Shown here: positions 43,521-50,951 of the stretch, piece after piece | How the letters are laid out: the number at the start of each line of letters is the position of its first letter | How positions within the stretch are numbered: the stretch's first letter is position 1 | Translations under genes and position numbers: made by a program | The notes under the pieces: generated by a model | What the model was told of the DNA's origin: nothing | Database searches by the model: none | Seen by the model: only the letters and a program-made list of their open reading frames with translations | Assembly: GCF_900239495.1 (NCBI RefSeq) | Contig: NZ_OENE01000025.1 | Location: forward strand, 124,001 to 188,000 | Length of the DNA: 64,000 nucleotides | Reading direction: 5' to 3' | Origin: Tenacibaculum finnmarkense genomovar ulcerans | GTDB lineage: Bacteria; Bacteroidota; Bacteroidia; Flavobacteriales; Flavobacteriaceae

Positions 43521-44810
43521 ATGTTTGTTATGAAAGTTAAATTTTTTGTTCGTGAAAATTACCAAAATCAGAAAATATACGTCCGTGTTTGGATTAGTAA
43601 AAAATTAGATGAGAGTACTTCTACAGGTTTTAAAATAAATAAAGGCGATTTTTCTAATACATACCAAAAACTTAAAAATAAAAGTACCATTAAGAACCGT
43701 ACCGATATAAATAAAAAATTATCGGTACTAAGCGAGTACTTAACAGATTCTTATAATTATACAGTAGCAAATGACAATCATTTTTATAAAGGTTGGTTAA
43801 AAAATAATGTAGATAAGTTTTTTAATCGTGTAGAAGATGGCGACAAGTATAAAAAATTCTTAATTGATTGGATTAACTACTACATAGCTACTGAAACCCT
43901 AAACAAGCAAACAGGTAAACCAATTACTGACGGAACTAAGCGAAAAAATAAAAGTATTTTAAATACATTGATTTCTTTTGAAAAACATTTAAAAAGAAAT
44001 ATCCAATTAAAAGAAATAAATTACAACTTTTATAAGGAGTTTGTAAGTTTCTGTATTAATAAAAAAGGTTATACACAAAATACAACAGGAACGAAAATAA
44101 GAGGGCTTAAAATGTGGCTGAATGATGCCAATAAAAGGGGCTTTTGTAATATTGATTTGTCAGATTTTAAAGGAATGACAAACGAAACTAAGGATGTTTA
44201 TTTGACAAATACAGAAATTAATAAAATATTTGAGTTTAATTTTAATGATAATTTAAGACTGCTAAACGCTCGTAACTTGTTAATTATCGGCACACGTACA
44301 GGTTTGCGTGTTTCTGATATTATGCGATTAAATAAAAAAGATATTGCTAACGATATGATTACCATTAAAACCCAAAAAACAGGGGCGACAGTTGTAGTAC
44401 CATTACATCAGCAAGTTAAATATATTTTAGCCCGAAATAATGGAGAATTTCCGAAAGCAATATCAGACCAACGTTTTAACGATTATATAAAAGAAATATG
44501 TTTAAAGGTTGGTATTACTCAAATTGTAGAGGGTGGGAAACAAAACCCAAAAACAAAGCGTAAAGAATTTGGTAATTTTCCAAAGTGTGAATTAATAACC
44601 TCGCATACTTGCAGGCGTTCATTTGCTACTAACTTATACGGTAAAATTGACAATAGTACAATAATGGGCATAACAGGGCATAAAACAGAAAAAGAGTTTT
44701 TAAAATATATAAAAGTTACATCAACAAGACACGCTGATAATTTACAGAAATTATACAATCAGCAAGAAAAAGAAAATCCAACAAAAGCCCCGCTAAGATT
44801 GGCTAAATAG
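43521..44810 (+). CDS. int: Tyrosine-family site-specific integrase
   Basis: 429 residues, Bacteroidota type. N-terminal arm-binding domain (about 1-75), SAM-like core-binding domain (about 105-215), catalytic domain from about 226. The full catalytic set is visible: R263 (GTRTGLRVSD), K286 (TQKTG), H362 and R365 (SHTCRR), H387 (GITGHK) and Y396 (FLKYIK). It should integrate and excise the element at the tRNA-Arg. A second ATG four codons in (43530) is possible. Confidence 0.95.
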   Translation: MFVMKVKFFVRENYQNQKIYVRVWISKKLDESTSTGFKINKGDFSNTYQKLKNKSTIKNRTDINKKLSVLSEYLTDSYNYTVANDNHFYKGWLKNNVDKFFNRVEDGDKYKKFLIDWINYYIATETLNKQTGKPITDGTKRKNKSILNTLISFEKHLKRNIQLKEINYNFYKEFVSFCINKKGYTQNTTGTKIRGLKMWLNDANKRGFCNIDLSDFKGMTNETKDVYLTNTEINKIFEFNFNDNLRLLNARNLLIIGTRTGLRVSDIMRLNKKDIANDMITIKTQKTGATVVVPLHQQVKYILARNNGEFPKAISDQRFNDYIKEICLKVGITQIVEGGKQNPKTKRKEFGNFPKCELITSHTCRRSFATNLYGKIDNSTIMGITGHKTEKEFLKYIKVTSTRHADNLQKLYNQQEKENPTKAPLRLAK

Positions 44811-44891
44811 TTACAATTATGGTTAAAATATATTACAAGCATTTTAGGTTTTTATATATTACATAAATATCTACTTCCGAGAGTTCATTTA

Positions 44892-45007
44892 AAAACCTCA
44901 TCAAAACAAACGATTTAAGCAATTGTAAAAAAGCAATAGTATATTTTGTTATTGTTGTTTATTAAAGCCCTTGGCAGTATGAATGTATTTATTTTAGATG
45001 AGGTTTT
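44892..45007 (+). repeat. 117-bp inverted-end element, copy 1
   Basis: AAAACCTCATCAAAAC at the left and TTTTAGATGAGGTTTT at the right. 116 bp, lacking one T in the left arm. Inner marks: CGATTTAAGCAATTG, TATATTTTGTTATTG, AAAGCCCTTGGCAGTAT. Inserted in a fragment of the 89-bp unit (TTCATTT on both sides). Confidence 0.85.
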
Positions 45008-45012
45008 AAGAT

Positions 45013-45360
45013 ATTCATTTAGCTACTCAAGATAAAACTTTGATTGCTTCAGCTTCATTTGTTGCCCACGGATAAAACATTGAAAACATCTACTTCAGAA
45101 AATTCATTTAGCTACTCAAGATAAAACTTTGATTGCTTCAGCTTCATTTGTTGCCCACGGATAAAACATTGAAAACATCTACTTCAGAAAATTCATTTTA
45201 TTACTCAAGATAAAACATTGAAAACATCTACTTCAGAAAATTAATTTAGCTACTCAAGATAAAACTTTGATTGCTTCAGCTTCATTTGTTGCCCACGGAT
45301 AAAATATTGAAAACATCTACTTCAGAAAATTCATTTTATTACTCAAGATAAAACTTTGTC
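45013..45360 (+). repeat. 89-bp tandem repeat array, left block
   Basis: Units start ATTCATTTAGCTACTCAAGA at 45013, 45102, (45191), 45240 and (45329). Three are complete at 89 bp; the unit at 45191 is 49 bp, having lost 40 bp between two GATAAAAC sequences; the last is cut at 45360. The unit itself has two related halves, each with GATAAAAC-nTTGA, so it is an old doubling. No frame is kept, as 89 is not a multiple of three. Confidence 0.9.
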
Positions 45361-45383
45361 CAGGGTATTTTTACGGACACTTT

Positions 45384-45500
45384 AAAACCTCATCTAAAAC
45401 AAACGATTTAAGCAATTGTAAAAAAGCAATAGTATATTTTGTTATTGTTGTTTATTAAAGCCCTTGGCAGTATTAATGTATTTATTTTAGATGAGGTTTT
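45384..45500 (+). repeat. 117-bp inverted-end element, copy 2
   Basis: 117 bp with perfect 16-bp inverted ends AAAACCTCATCTAAAA / TTTTAGATGAGGTTTT. A short hairpin GTCC...GGAC (45358-45379) lies just to its left, the only non-repeat sequence of the block. Confidence 0.88.
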
Positions 45501-45505
45501 AAGAT

Positions 45506-45784
45506 ATTCATTTAGTTACTCAAGATAAAACTTTGATTGCTTCAGCTTCATTTGTTGCCCACGGATAAAACATTGAAAACATCTACTTCAGAAAATTCAT
45601 TTAGCTACTCAAGATAAAACTTTGATTGCTTCAGCTTCATTTGTTGCCCACGGATAAAACATTGAAAACATCTACTTCAGAAAATTCATTTAGCTACTCA
45701 AGATAAAACTTTGATTGCTTCAGCTTCATTTGTTGCCCACGGATAAAATATTGAAAACATCTACTTCAAAAAATTAATTTAGTT
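45506..45784 (+). repeat. 89-bp tandem repeat array, right block
   Basis: Three complete 89-bp units at 45506, 45595 and 45684, and a fragment at 45773-45784, almost identical to each other and to the left block. It ends where the palindrome at 45785 begins. Confidence 0.9.
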
Positions 45785-45832
45785 AAAGGGGACGAATTAA
45801 CCGAATATGTAAACGGTTAATTCGTCCCCTTT
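45785..45832 (+). repeat. Perfect palindrome copied from the rep gene; possible second origin
   Basis: AAAGGGGACGAATTAACCG, loop AATATGTAAA, then the exact reverse complement: 19-bp arms, 10-nt loop, followed by two further T. The left arm, loop and first six bases of the right arm are identical to 49413-49446 inside the rep gene, where the palindrome is imperfect. Also has terminator shape. Sits exactly between an 89-bp unit fragment and a 117-bp element fragment. Confidence 0.75.
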
Positions 45833-45894
45833 TTGTTATTGTTGTTTATTAAAGCCCTTGGCAGTATTAATGTATTTATTTTAGATGAGGTTTT
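45831..45894 (+). repeat. 117-bp inverted-end element, partial copy 3
   Basis: Only the right half: TTGTTATTGTTGTTTATTAA to TTTTAGATGAGGTTTT. The left half is missing; its place is taken by the palindrome. Confidence 0.85.
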
Positions 45895-45929
45895 TTAGTT
45901 ATTCATTTGATATAAATCTTTTAACCAAT

Positions 45930-45963
45930 AAAAAAGCCCCGCACAAGTTGTGCAAGGCTTTTT
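45930..45963 (-). terminator. Terminator after xre
   Basis: AAAAAGCC-CCGCACAA and TTGTGCAAGGCTTTTT pair with a small internal bulge; T run on the minus strand, 20 bases past the xre stop. Confidence 0.8.
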
Positions 45964-45983
45964 AAATAGCTTTTAAATAGTTC

Positions 45984-46271
45984 TTAAATTGAATTTGCAA
46001 AGATTTTAAAATCTTCAATAGTGGCAAAGGTTTTTAATTTATCGTTAATAATAACCTGTATTTTACTGCTACCATCTTTTGTAGAAACAAACAACTCTTT
46101 TATATCTACATCCAATACATCGGCAATTTTTAACAATAGTTCAAACCGTGGTTGTGTTTTTCCTGTAACAATAAAGCTGATTGTATTTTCTGATACATTT
46201 ACCATATCTGATAGAGTTTTCCCCGATACACTTTTTTCTTTTAACAACTCTTTTAATCTTAAAATTTGCAT
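45984..46271 (-). CDS. Xre-family HTH repressor of the element
   Basis: 95 residues. HTH_XRE domain at about 3-60: LKELLKEKSVSGKTLSDMVNVSENTISFIVTGKTQPRF, followed by LLKIADVLDVDIKELF. A 30-residue C-terminal part of unknown role. Divergent from the small-gene operon with palindromes over both promoters, so it probably acts as the element's master repressor, comparable to a phage or ICE immunity repressor. Confidence 0.88.
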   Translation of the reverse strand: MQILRLKELLKEKSVSGKTLSDMVNVSENTISFIVTGKTQPRFELLLKIADVLDVDIKELFVSTKDGSSKIQVIINDKLKTFATIEDFKIFANSI

Positions 46272-46284
46272 AATTTATTTTTTA

Positions 46285-46317
46285 CAAAGATATTAAAATA
46301 CAATCAATACTTGTATT
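46285..46317 (-). promoter_or_regulatory. xre promoter with palindrome
   Basis: -7 box TATCTTTG on the minus strand (46292-46285). Just upstream the inverted repeat AATACAA-n7-TTGTATT (46297-46317) fills the space to the -33 region; it could be an autoregulatory operator. Confidence 0.55.
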
Positions 46318-46349
46318 ACCATCAATAAAATATAAATAATTAGGTTATT

Positions 46350-46368
46350 ATCTAATTAGTAATTAGAT
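46350..46368. promoter_or_regulatory. Perfect palindromic operator over the rightward promoter
   Basis: ATCTAATTA-G-TAATTAGAT, 9-bp arms, no mismatch. It overlaps the rightward -7 box TAGATTTG at 46364-46371, so a bound repressor would block the operon that starts at 46417. Confidence 0.65.
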
Positions 46369-46371
46369 TTG
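46364..46371 (+). promoter_or_regulatory. Rightward promoter -7 box TAGATTTG
   Basis: TAnnTTTG match 45 bases before the ATG of the 45-residue gene; partly inside the palindrome. Confidence 0.55.
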
Positions 46372-46416
46372 CATCATATAAATATAGATATTAATTAGAT
46401 TTTATATAATAATACT

Positions 46417-46554
46417 ATGTACACACAAAAAGAAATGATTGAGAATTTAGCCGATTTTATAAAAGAACTTGAAAAAAGCAAAATAATAACATTGCATACA
46501 GGCACGGAATTAGAAATTTTAGCAAACCGATTTTTAACAGGACAAAAATTATAA
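46417..46554 (+). CDS. 45-residue protein of the element
   Basis: ATG at 46417 to TAA at 46554: begins MYTQKEMIENLADFIKELEK, ends NRFLTGQKL. A short helical, charged protein with no cysteine and no membrane segment. First gene after the rightward promoter, two bases before the next gene, so probably translated. Function unknown. Confidence 0.55.
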   Translation: MYTQKEMIENLADFIKELEKSKIITLHTGTELEILANRFLTGQKL

Positions 46555-46556
46555 TT

Positions 46557-46913
46557 ATGAGTACATCAGCAAAAACCCCAACAATTACCGAAGTAAACAC
46601 CAAACTATTAAAGCGTGAAGATAGTGAGCTTTTAGAGGGCTTTACAGCAAAGCCGACTAATGACGGCAATCATATAAGTATAAACTTAGAGTTTTGGCAT
46701 TATGAAAATTTAGGGCATAATATAGGCAGTTTGTTAAACGCTATATCTTCTACAAATTGCGAAACCGAAAACGGTTTAGGTGCGAATGATATTCAGAATG
46801 TGGCTTTAATTACTAAGCAATTAGTTGATAAAATACCGTTTCAGTTCTTAGATGGTTTATTGATAAAAAAAAGCTACAACAAAGAAGATTTTAAAAATGT
46901 TAAAAGCCTGTAA
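46557..46913 (+). CDS. 118-residue protein of the element, unknown function
   Basis: Soluble, slightly acidic. Contains ISINLEFWHYENLGHNIGSLLNAISST and a helical end LVDKIPFQFLDGLLIKKSY. No domain recognised. It lies in the rightward operon between two very small genes (2-base gaps on both sides), so it is likely expressed with them. Confidence 0.6.
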   Translation: MSTSAKTPTITEVNTKLLKREDSELLEGFTAKPTNDGNHISINLEFWHYENLGHNIGSLLNAISSTNCETENGLGANDIQNVALITKQLVDKIPFQFLDGLLIKKSYNKEDFKNVKSL

Positions 46914-46915
46914 TT

Positions 46916-47065
46916 ATGAAAAAGATTATCAAAATAGAAAAAGTAAATATTATCAGTAAAAACCTAGATACCGTACAGGTTAAAAAGAGAATATCAGTAT
47001 TTAATAAAATTGTTTTTAGCTATTGTATGGGGTGGCATTGGTTAGATTTTTATCAAAATAGATAA
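46916..47065 (+). CDS. 49-residue basic protein of the element
   Basis: ATG at 46916 to TAA at 47065: MKKIIKIEKVNIISKNLDTV and then QVKKRISVFNKIVFSYCMGW, ending HWLDFYQNR. Basic, with an aromatic-rich C-terminus. Follows the 118-residue gene by 2 bases. Function unknown. Confidence 0.5.
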   Translation: MKKIIKIEKVNIISKNLDTVQVKKRISVFNKIVFSYCMGWHWLDFYQNR

Positions 47066-47613
47066 AGTAAAATTATTGCATTAAAACAAATCTGAACCTC
47101 ATCAAATTGAAAGTTAAAAAGCATTTAAAACGGTATATTTTAAATTATGATATTCTTAATTAAATGCTTGTTTTATTATTGTTATTTGAATTGATATTTA
47201 TTTATCTGATTAGTTGGTGTTAATTCCTTAAATCCTTTAAAACCATTAAAAACGCTAAACATTTAACGAAAATTTAACATTTAGTTAGGTTGCTAATTTT
47301 GGCACTTTTTCAGTCTTATAAAGTAAGTGAAGCAACATTTTAAACGGTTAAAAATGCACTTATAAGCCTTATAAGATGAGTGTAATAACATTAAAAACAA
47401 CCCTAAAAACCTAATTATAAGCGAGTTATAAAAAACACCCCTCTTTTTTTTCTCAAAAAATGTACTTTTCGTTTTAAATCCGCCCGAAGCCCTTGCAAAT
47501 ACTTGCTTTATACCGATTTGAAGTGTAACTTTAATTAAAAGCCAATAAAAACGGCTTGTTAATAATTACAATATTCTTAATTAAATCTAATAAAAACTAA
47601 CAATAATATAATT
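47066..47613. other. Noncoding control region ahead of the HTH-rep operon
   Basis: About 550 bases without a credible gene. It holds two copies of ATATTCTTAATTAAAT (47151 and 47572 regions), palindromic CTTATAAG clusters around 47320-47390, and a pyrimidine run CCCCTCTTTTTTTTCTC near 47441. No clear TAnnTTTG box before 47614. Probably the leader and regulatory region of the rep operon. Confidence 0.55.
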
Positions 47614-47895
47614 ATGAGTGCATCAAAAAAAATCATTTTAGAGGGTATTACATCAGCAGATTTAGTAAGCCAATTAGCTAAATCAGTAAAGGAATTATTA
47701 ACCAATGAAGAAACCACCCCAACGGAGCAAACGCCTGAATTTTGGACACGCCAACAAACAGCCGACTTTTTGAGTGTATCTCTAGTGACTTTGTTTAATT
47801 GGAATAAGAAAGGAATTTTAAAAACTTATAGAGTAGGGACAAAAGTATTTTACAGAAAAAGCGATGTTTTAGAATGTTTAAAAAAGTCAAAATGA
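47614..47895 (+). CDS. Helix-turn-helix protein, excisionase type
   Basis: 93 residues. C-terminal half is an HTH_17/MerR-like winged helix: FWTRQQTADFLSVSLVTLFNWNKKGI and YRVGTKVFYRKSDVLECLKK (about 47-92). Such proteins act as recombination directionality factors or operon regulators in Bacteroidota mobile elements. The stop overlaps the next start (ATGA), so translation is coupled. Confidence 0.82.
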   Translation: MSASKKIILEGITSADLVSQLAKSVKELLTNEETTPTEQTPEFWTRQQTADFLSVSLVTLFNWNKKGILKTYRVGTKVFYRKSDVLECLKKSK

Positions 47896-48227
47896 TACAA
47901 AATAATATACAGGTTATTCAGTCCGTAATGGATGAAACGGCAACATTTAATTGCCATAAAAAGGAACTTAAAAACGCCATTGTACAGCAAATAATTAACG
48001 CTTTAGGTTCTTATAAGAAACCTTGTAAAAAAGGCAGTTCAGTAATTCCGCACCCTAATTTATTAGGGGCTTATTTGTGTGTTTCTAACGTCCGTAATGC
48101 CTGTAAATTATGTTTGATAGGTGTTAATAATTATACTGAAACATTGAAAATAATTCAGCTAAACAATGAAATAGCAGTCAGCTTATTATATGCTATAAAA
48201 AACACTTCTATAAAATGTACAAGATAA
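47892..48227 (+). CDS. 111-residue protein of the element, unknown function
   Basis: Start ATG at 47892 in the ATGA overlap with the HTH gene. Six to seven cysteines, including NACKLCLIG, and PHPNLLGAYLCVSNVRNACK; possibly metal-binding. No domain recognised. Overlaps the next gene by 13 bases, so it belongs to the tightly packed rep operon. Confidence 0.6.
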   Translation: MIQNNIQVIQSVMDETATFNCHKKELKNAIVQQIINALGSYKKPCKKGSSVIPHPNLLGAYLCVSNVRNACKLCLIGVNNYTETLKIIQLNNEIAVSLLYAIKNTSIKCTR

Positions 48228-48481
48228 CCACGGACGGAATATATAACGAATATAATAAACCGTATGTATTGATATGCGAAAACAACCCATTAACGGCAGT
48301 AATTACCGATTTTAAAAGATTGCTTTTGTTTAGAGGTTTAGAGTTCCCGAAAGATTTAATAACTAAAAATTACGGTGCTAAAATAGTTTTAAAGTATTCG
48401 TTTTTAGATCCCGAAGATACTCCCGAAAAAGTAGAGCTAACTTTTGAAGTTGAAGATTTAAACAAGCAAAAAGATAGTTAA
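48215..48481 (+). CDS. 88-residue protein directly before rep
   Basis: Acidic, mostly beta strands by appearance (YKITTDGIYNEYNKPYVLIC, KIVLKYSFLDPEDTPEKVEL). Its TAA is immediately followed by the rep start. A small gene beside rep often encodes a single-strand-binding or copy-control protein in rolling-circle replicons, but I see no motif that proves this. Confidence 0.6.
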   Translation: MYKITTDGIYNEYNKPYVLICENNPLTAVITDFKRLLLFRGLEFPKDLITKNYGAKIVLKYSFLDPEDTPEKVELTFEVEDLNKQKDS

Positions 48482-49918
48482 TTGATTGATGGTGTAAAAA
48501 TATTAGTATCAAAAGATACGGCTATAAGTTGGGCTAAAAATCCTTTGCTTAGATTTTCATCAAATAAAGATGAGGAAACTAGCGAAAGGGTTGGGCTTTC
48601 TTGTATAGCTGAATTTCAAGGGCTAATATTTAAGATTTATTTTGATAAAGATACAGACGGAATAAGATACGGCACGTTTCAAGGGTCGCTACATAAGTAT
48701 TTTAATAAGGGAATACATAATCGTAATGATTTTACATTTTATGATTTACAAGATGTTTTACAAGAACTTTCTTTTAAGTTTTCAATAGTATTATTAACCT
48801 CTATAATTCAAAATCTTGAATACGGTGTTAATATTTATACACTTATTCCCGCAAAAGAAGTTGTTGATAGTGTTGTAGCGTACAAAGGTTATGCCTTTAG
48901 ATTTTTTGAAATAAAACGAAAAAGAGATGGGCAAAAAATAGACCAACCGCAACAAAGTAGCCTAAAAATATACAACAAAGGTAAAGCCGACGGTGTTTCT
49001 GATAATCTTCTACGTTTTGAAAAAAAGGCATTAAAGAATATTTATTTAAAAAAGCAATTCGATATAGAAACTTTAGCCGATTTAACGGATTTAACCAAAA
49101 TGCAACGATTAGCCGATGACTTGCATTCTTGTTGGAATGATATTATTTATTATGATAAAAAAATCAATTATAGGGCTTTAACAAACCACCAACAAAAAAA
49201 GGTATTGTATTGGGCAACTCCTAGAAATTGGCAGGATTACACAAATAAAGAAAGGTATAAGCAACGTATTAGGTTTAAAGATATATTAAGTAAGTACGGT
49301 TCTAGTTCTTATAAAGATATAGGTTCTTTAATAGATGAAAAATGTAAGGAACTAACAGCACCAAAAAGGGGACAAATTAACCGTGTTTGTAAAGAAATAA
49401 AACAGCACCAAAAAGGGGACGAATTAACCGAATATGTAAACGGTTATTTCGTACCCCAAAACCCCCAAAAAACGAACCTAAATATTTTACCTAAAAACCA
49501 CCAAAAATACCAACCAAAAAAAGCGAATAAAAAACGTATTTGTAAAAGTTGTGAAAATGATATTTCACATAAAAGAGTAAATGCGAAATACTGCGATAAG
49601 AAATGTAATAATATATCTAACGGAATTATTAGAACTATGAAAAACAGAAAAAGAATAGTACAAGAAAAACAGGATTTAATAAGATTACTAAAGTTGACCC
49701 CTAAAAATAAGTTTTGGCTAATGATTAGTTATAAAACAGATTCAGGCATTTATACTGATACCCTAAAACAATCAGAAATAAAAACGTCTAAAGATTGGAT
49801 TAAGTCAGTACAAAAAGTTTTAGTAACGGAATACCGAAAAAACGCCCCGCCAATTATATTAAGAAGTTACCGTGCAAGAAAATTATTATCTGAAATAAAT
49901 ACAAGAAATGGCATATAA
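48482..49918 (+). CDS. rep: Probable rolling-circle replication initiator with C-terminal zinc ribbon
   Basis: 478 residues from a TTG that abuts the preceding stop; no ATG nearby. Residues about 40-190 resemble filamentous-phage G2P / Rep_trans initiators: GTFQGSLHKYFNKG-IHNRNDF, LEYGVNIYT, LKIYNKGK (161-168) and LLRFEKK. Residues 354-375 form a zinc ribbon (C354, C357, C371, C375). The C-terminal part is basic. It would nick the origin of the excised circle; the probable origin lies in the gene itself (49355-49457). Family call is by eye and the catalytic Tyr is not assigned. Confidence 0.65.
   Translation: MIDGVKILVSKDTAISWAKNPLLRFSSNKDEETSERVGLSCIAEFQGLIFKIYFDKDTDGIRYGTFQGSLHKYFNKGIHNRNDFTFYDLQDVLQELSFKFSIVLLTSIIQNLEYGVNIYTLIPAKEVVDSVVAYKGYAFRFFEIKRKRDGQKIDQPQQSSLKIYNKGKADGVSDNLLRFEKKALKNIYLKKQFDIETLADLTDLTKMQRLADDLHSCWNDIIYYDKKINYRALTNHQQKKVLYWATPRNWQDYTNKERYKQRIRFKDILSKYGSSSYKDIGSLIDEKCKELTAPKRGQINRVCKEIKQHQKGDELTEYVNGYFVPQNPQKTNLNILPKNHQKYQPKKANKKRICKSCENDISHKRVNAKYCDKKCNNISNGIIRTMKNRKRIVQEKQDLIRLLKLTPKNKFWLMISYKTDSGIYTDTLKQSEIKTSKDWIKSVQKVLVTEYRKNAPPIILRSYRARKLLSEINTRNGI
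49355..49457 (+). repeat. Repeats and inverted repeat inside rep, probable replication origin
   Basis: Two 29-bp direct repeats (ACAGCACCAAAAAGGGGAC and on) at 49355-49383 and 49402-49430 differ at one base. The second runs into an inverted repeat: GGGGACGAATTAACCG, loop AATATGTAAA, CGGTTATTTCGTACCCC. Iteron-like repeats beside a hairpin are the form of a double-strand origin for rolling-circle initiators. A perfect version of the hairpin lies at 45785-45832. Confidence 0.65.
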
Positions 49919-50168
49919 TCAGAAAAATCTATATCGTAAAATAATAAGAGTTCAAACAATTGTATTACAGAAACAATACGAAAATGAAGATATAACTTAC
50001 AAGGAACTTTATTGGAAGTTTATACAACCCGAATTTTTAATTTCTTATAGAACGTTTCACACGTATTTAGGAACACCCGCAAAAAGAGAATTAAAAAAGT
50101 TAGAAAGTAATTTGTCCGTAAAAAAAGAAACGCCTAATCTTTTTAGTAGTAAAAATGTAAATATTTAG
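49908..50168 (+). CDS. 86-residue basic protein after rep
   Basis: Overlaps the rep end by 11 bases. Basic, helical: KIIRVQTIVLQKQYENEDITYKELYWKFIQPEFLISYRTFHTYLGTPAKRELKKLE. The middle may be a winged-helix-like DNA-binding fold. No family recognised. Probably coexpressed with rep. Confidence 0.6.
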   Translation: MAYNQKNLYRKIIRVQTIVLQKQYENEDITYKELYWKFIQPEFLISYRTFHTYLGTPAKRELKKLESNLSVKKETPNLFSSKNVNI

Positions 50169-50197
50169 GACTCTAAAAAAATACACTTTGTAAGAAA

Positions 50198-50563
50198 ATG
50201 AAAACAAAAATATTTAATTCTGTTTCTGAAATAGGGCGAACACCTACGGAAGTAATACAAACAATTTCGGATTTAACTAATAAGGGTGTAAATGTGTTTA
50301 TTGCGTCAAGTATTGAAAACTCAAAAAGCAATTACAAAGGCAGACAAAAAGGAACTAAAACACCATCATCGGAATTTTTAAAGAAAAATAAAACGATAGC
50401 AAATGCAATAAGTAAGAACCCTAGTATTTCATTGCGTAAAATAGCTATAAAAACAGGTGTTTCACATTCTAAGGTTGCCAAAGTTAAGAAGATGCTGATT
50501 AGTGAAAAAAACTATCAATTTGATTTATTAGAAAGTATAAAAGATATTGAAAACAAAGAGTAG
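50198..50563 (+). pseudogene. Serine recombinase (resolvase) relic with internal deletion
   Basis: 121 residues. Residues 8-40 (SVSEIGRTPTEVIQTISDLTNKGVNVFIA) match the end of the resolvase catalytic core, residues 49-115 (YKGRQKGTKTPSSEFLKKN, then SLRKIAIKTGVSHSKVAKVKKML) match its C-terminal HTH. The catalytic N-terminus with the active Ser is missing, and about 50 residues between the two parts are deleted in frame. It cannot be a recombinase; the intact frame and HTH leave open a DNA-binding role. Confidence 0.7.
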
Positions 50564-50780
50564 TGTTTTACCTGTTTTTATTGCTTTTTTGGCTACTCTT
50601 AGCCCTCTTATTAAATTAGAAAATAAAGAATATCAAAACACAAATACAGGGCTTTAAAATGCTTTAATCATCATTTAGCGTAATTCAATGTTAATTTTAA
50701 TTATCATTTTTAGCGTGTCCGCCCTTTGTTTGTGTTAATTATGGTAATTTACTGTAATGATATTTTAATTTGTAAATGTT

Positions 50781-50897
50781 TTTACCTCATCTAAAACAAA
50801 GGATTTAAGCAATTGTAAAAAAGCAATAGTATATTTTGTTGTTATGATTTATTAAAGCCCTTGGCAGTATCAATGTATTTATTTTAGATGAGGTTTT
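50781..50897 (+). repeat. 117-bp inverted-end element, copy 4
   Basis: Left end ACCTCATCTAAAAC with TTTT in place of AAAA before it, right end TTTTAGATGAGGTTTT. Inner part as the other copies, with TTGTTGTTATGATTT variant shared with copy 5. Confidence 0.85.
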
Positions 50898-50903
50898 AAT
50901 ATA

Positions 50904-50951
50904 TTAATTTAGTTACTCAAGATAAAACTTTGATTGGTTCAGCTTCATTTA
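50904..50951 (+). repeat. Fragment of the 89-bp unit between elements 4 and 5
   Basis: ATTAATTTAGTTACTCAAGA to GGTTCAGCTTCATTT, about half a unit, interrupted by element copy 5. Confidence 0.8.

Larger units (their letters stand above)
44811..45983. other. Noncoding repeat cluster between int and xre
   Basis: About 1.17 kb with no credible gene. It is made of 89-bp tandem units, two complete and one partial 117-bp inverted-end elements, a perfect copy of the rep palindrome, and the xre terminator. Details are in the separate entries. Confidence 0.85.

Noticed and set aside
45013-45784. CRISPR array made of 89-bp repeats
   Set aside because: The units are directly joined and identical along their whole length; there are no unique spacers and no cas gene near.
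45785-45832. Plain rho-independent terminator only
   Set aside because: The shape would allow termination, but the 34-base identity with the rep gene hairpin and the lack of a gene ending just before it on either strand make an origin-derived copy more likely.
46457-46669. 70-residue hydrophobic minus-strand frame within the mobile element
   Set aside because: It lies opposite two genes of the rightward operon with coupled spacing; no promoter or start context supports it.
48482-49918. Reverse transcriptase or diversity-generating system near the repeats
   Set aside because: No YxDD motif or template/variable repeat pair; the large protein has Rep-like motifs and a zinc ribbon instead.
50198-50563. 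Functional serine recombinase acting on the 117-bp elements
   Set aside because: The catalytic serine domain is missing, so it cannot catalyse strand exchange by itself.
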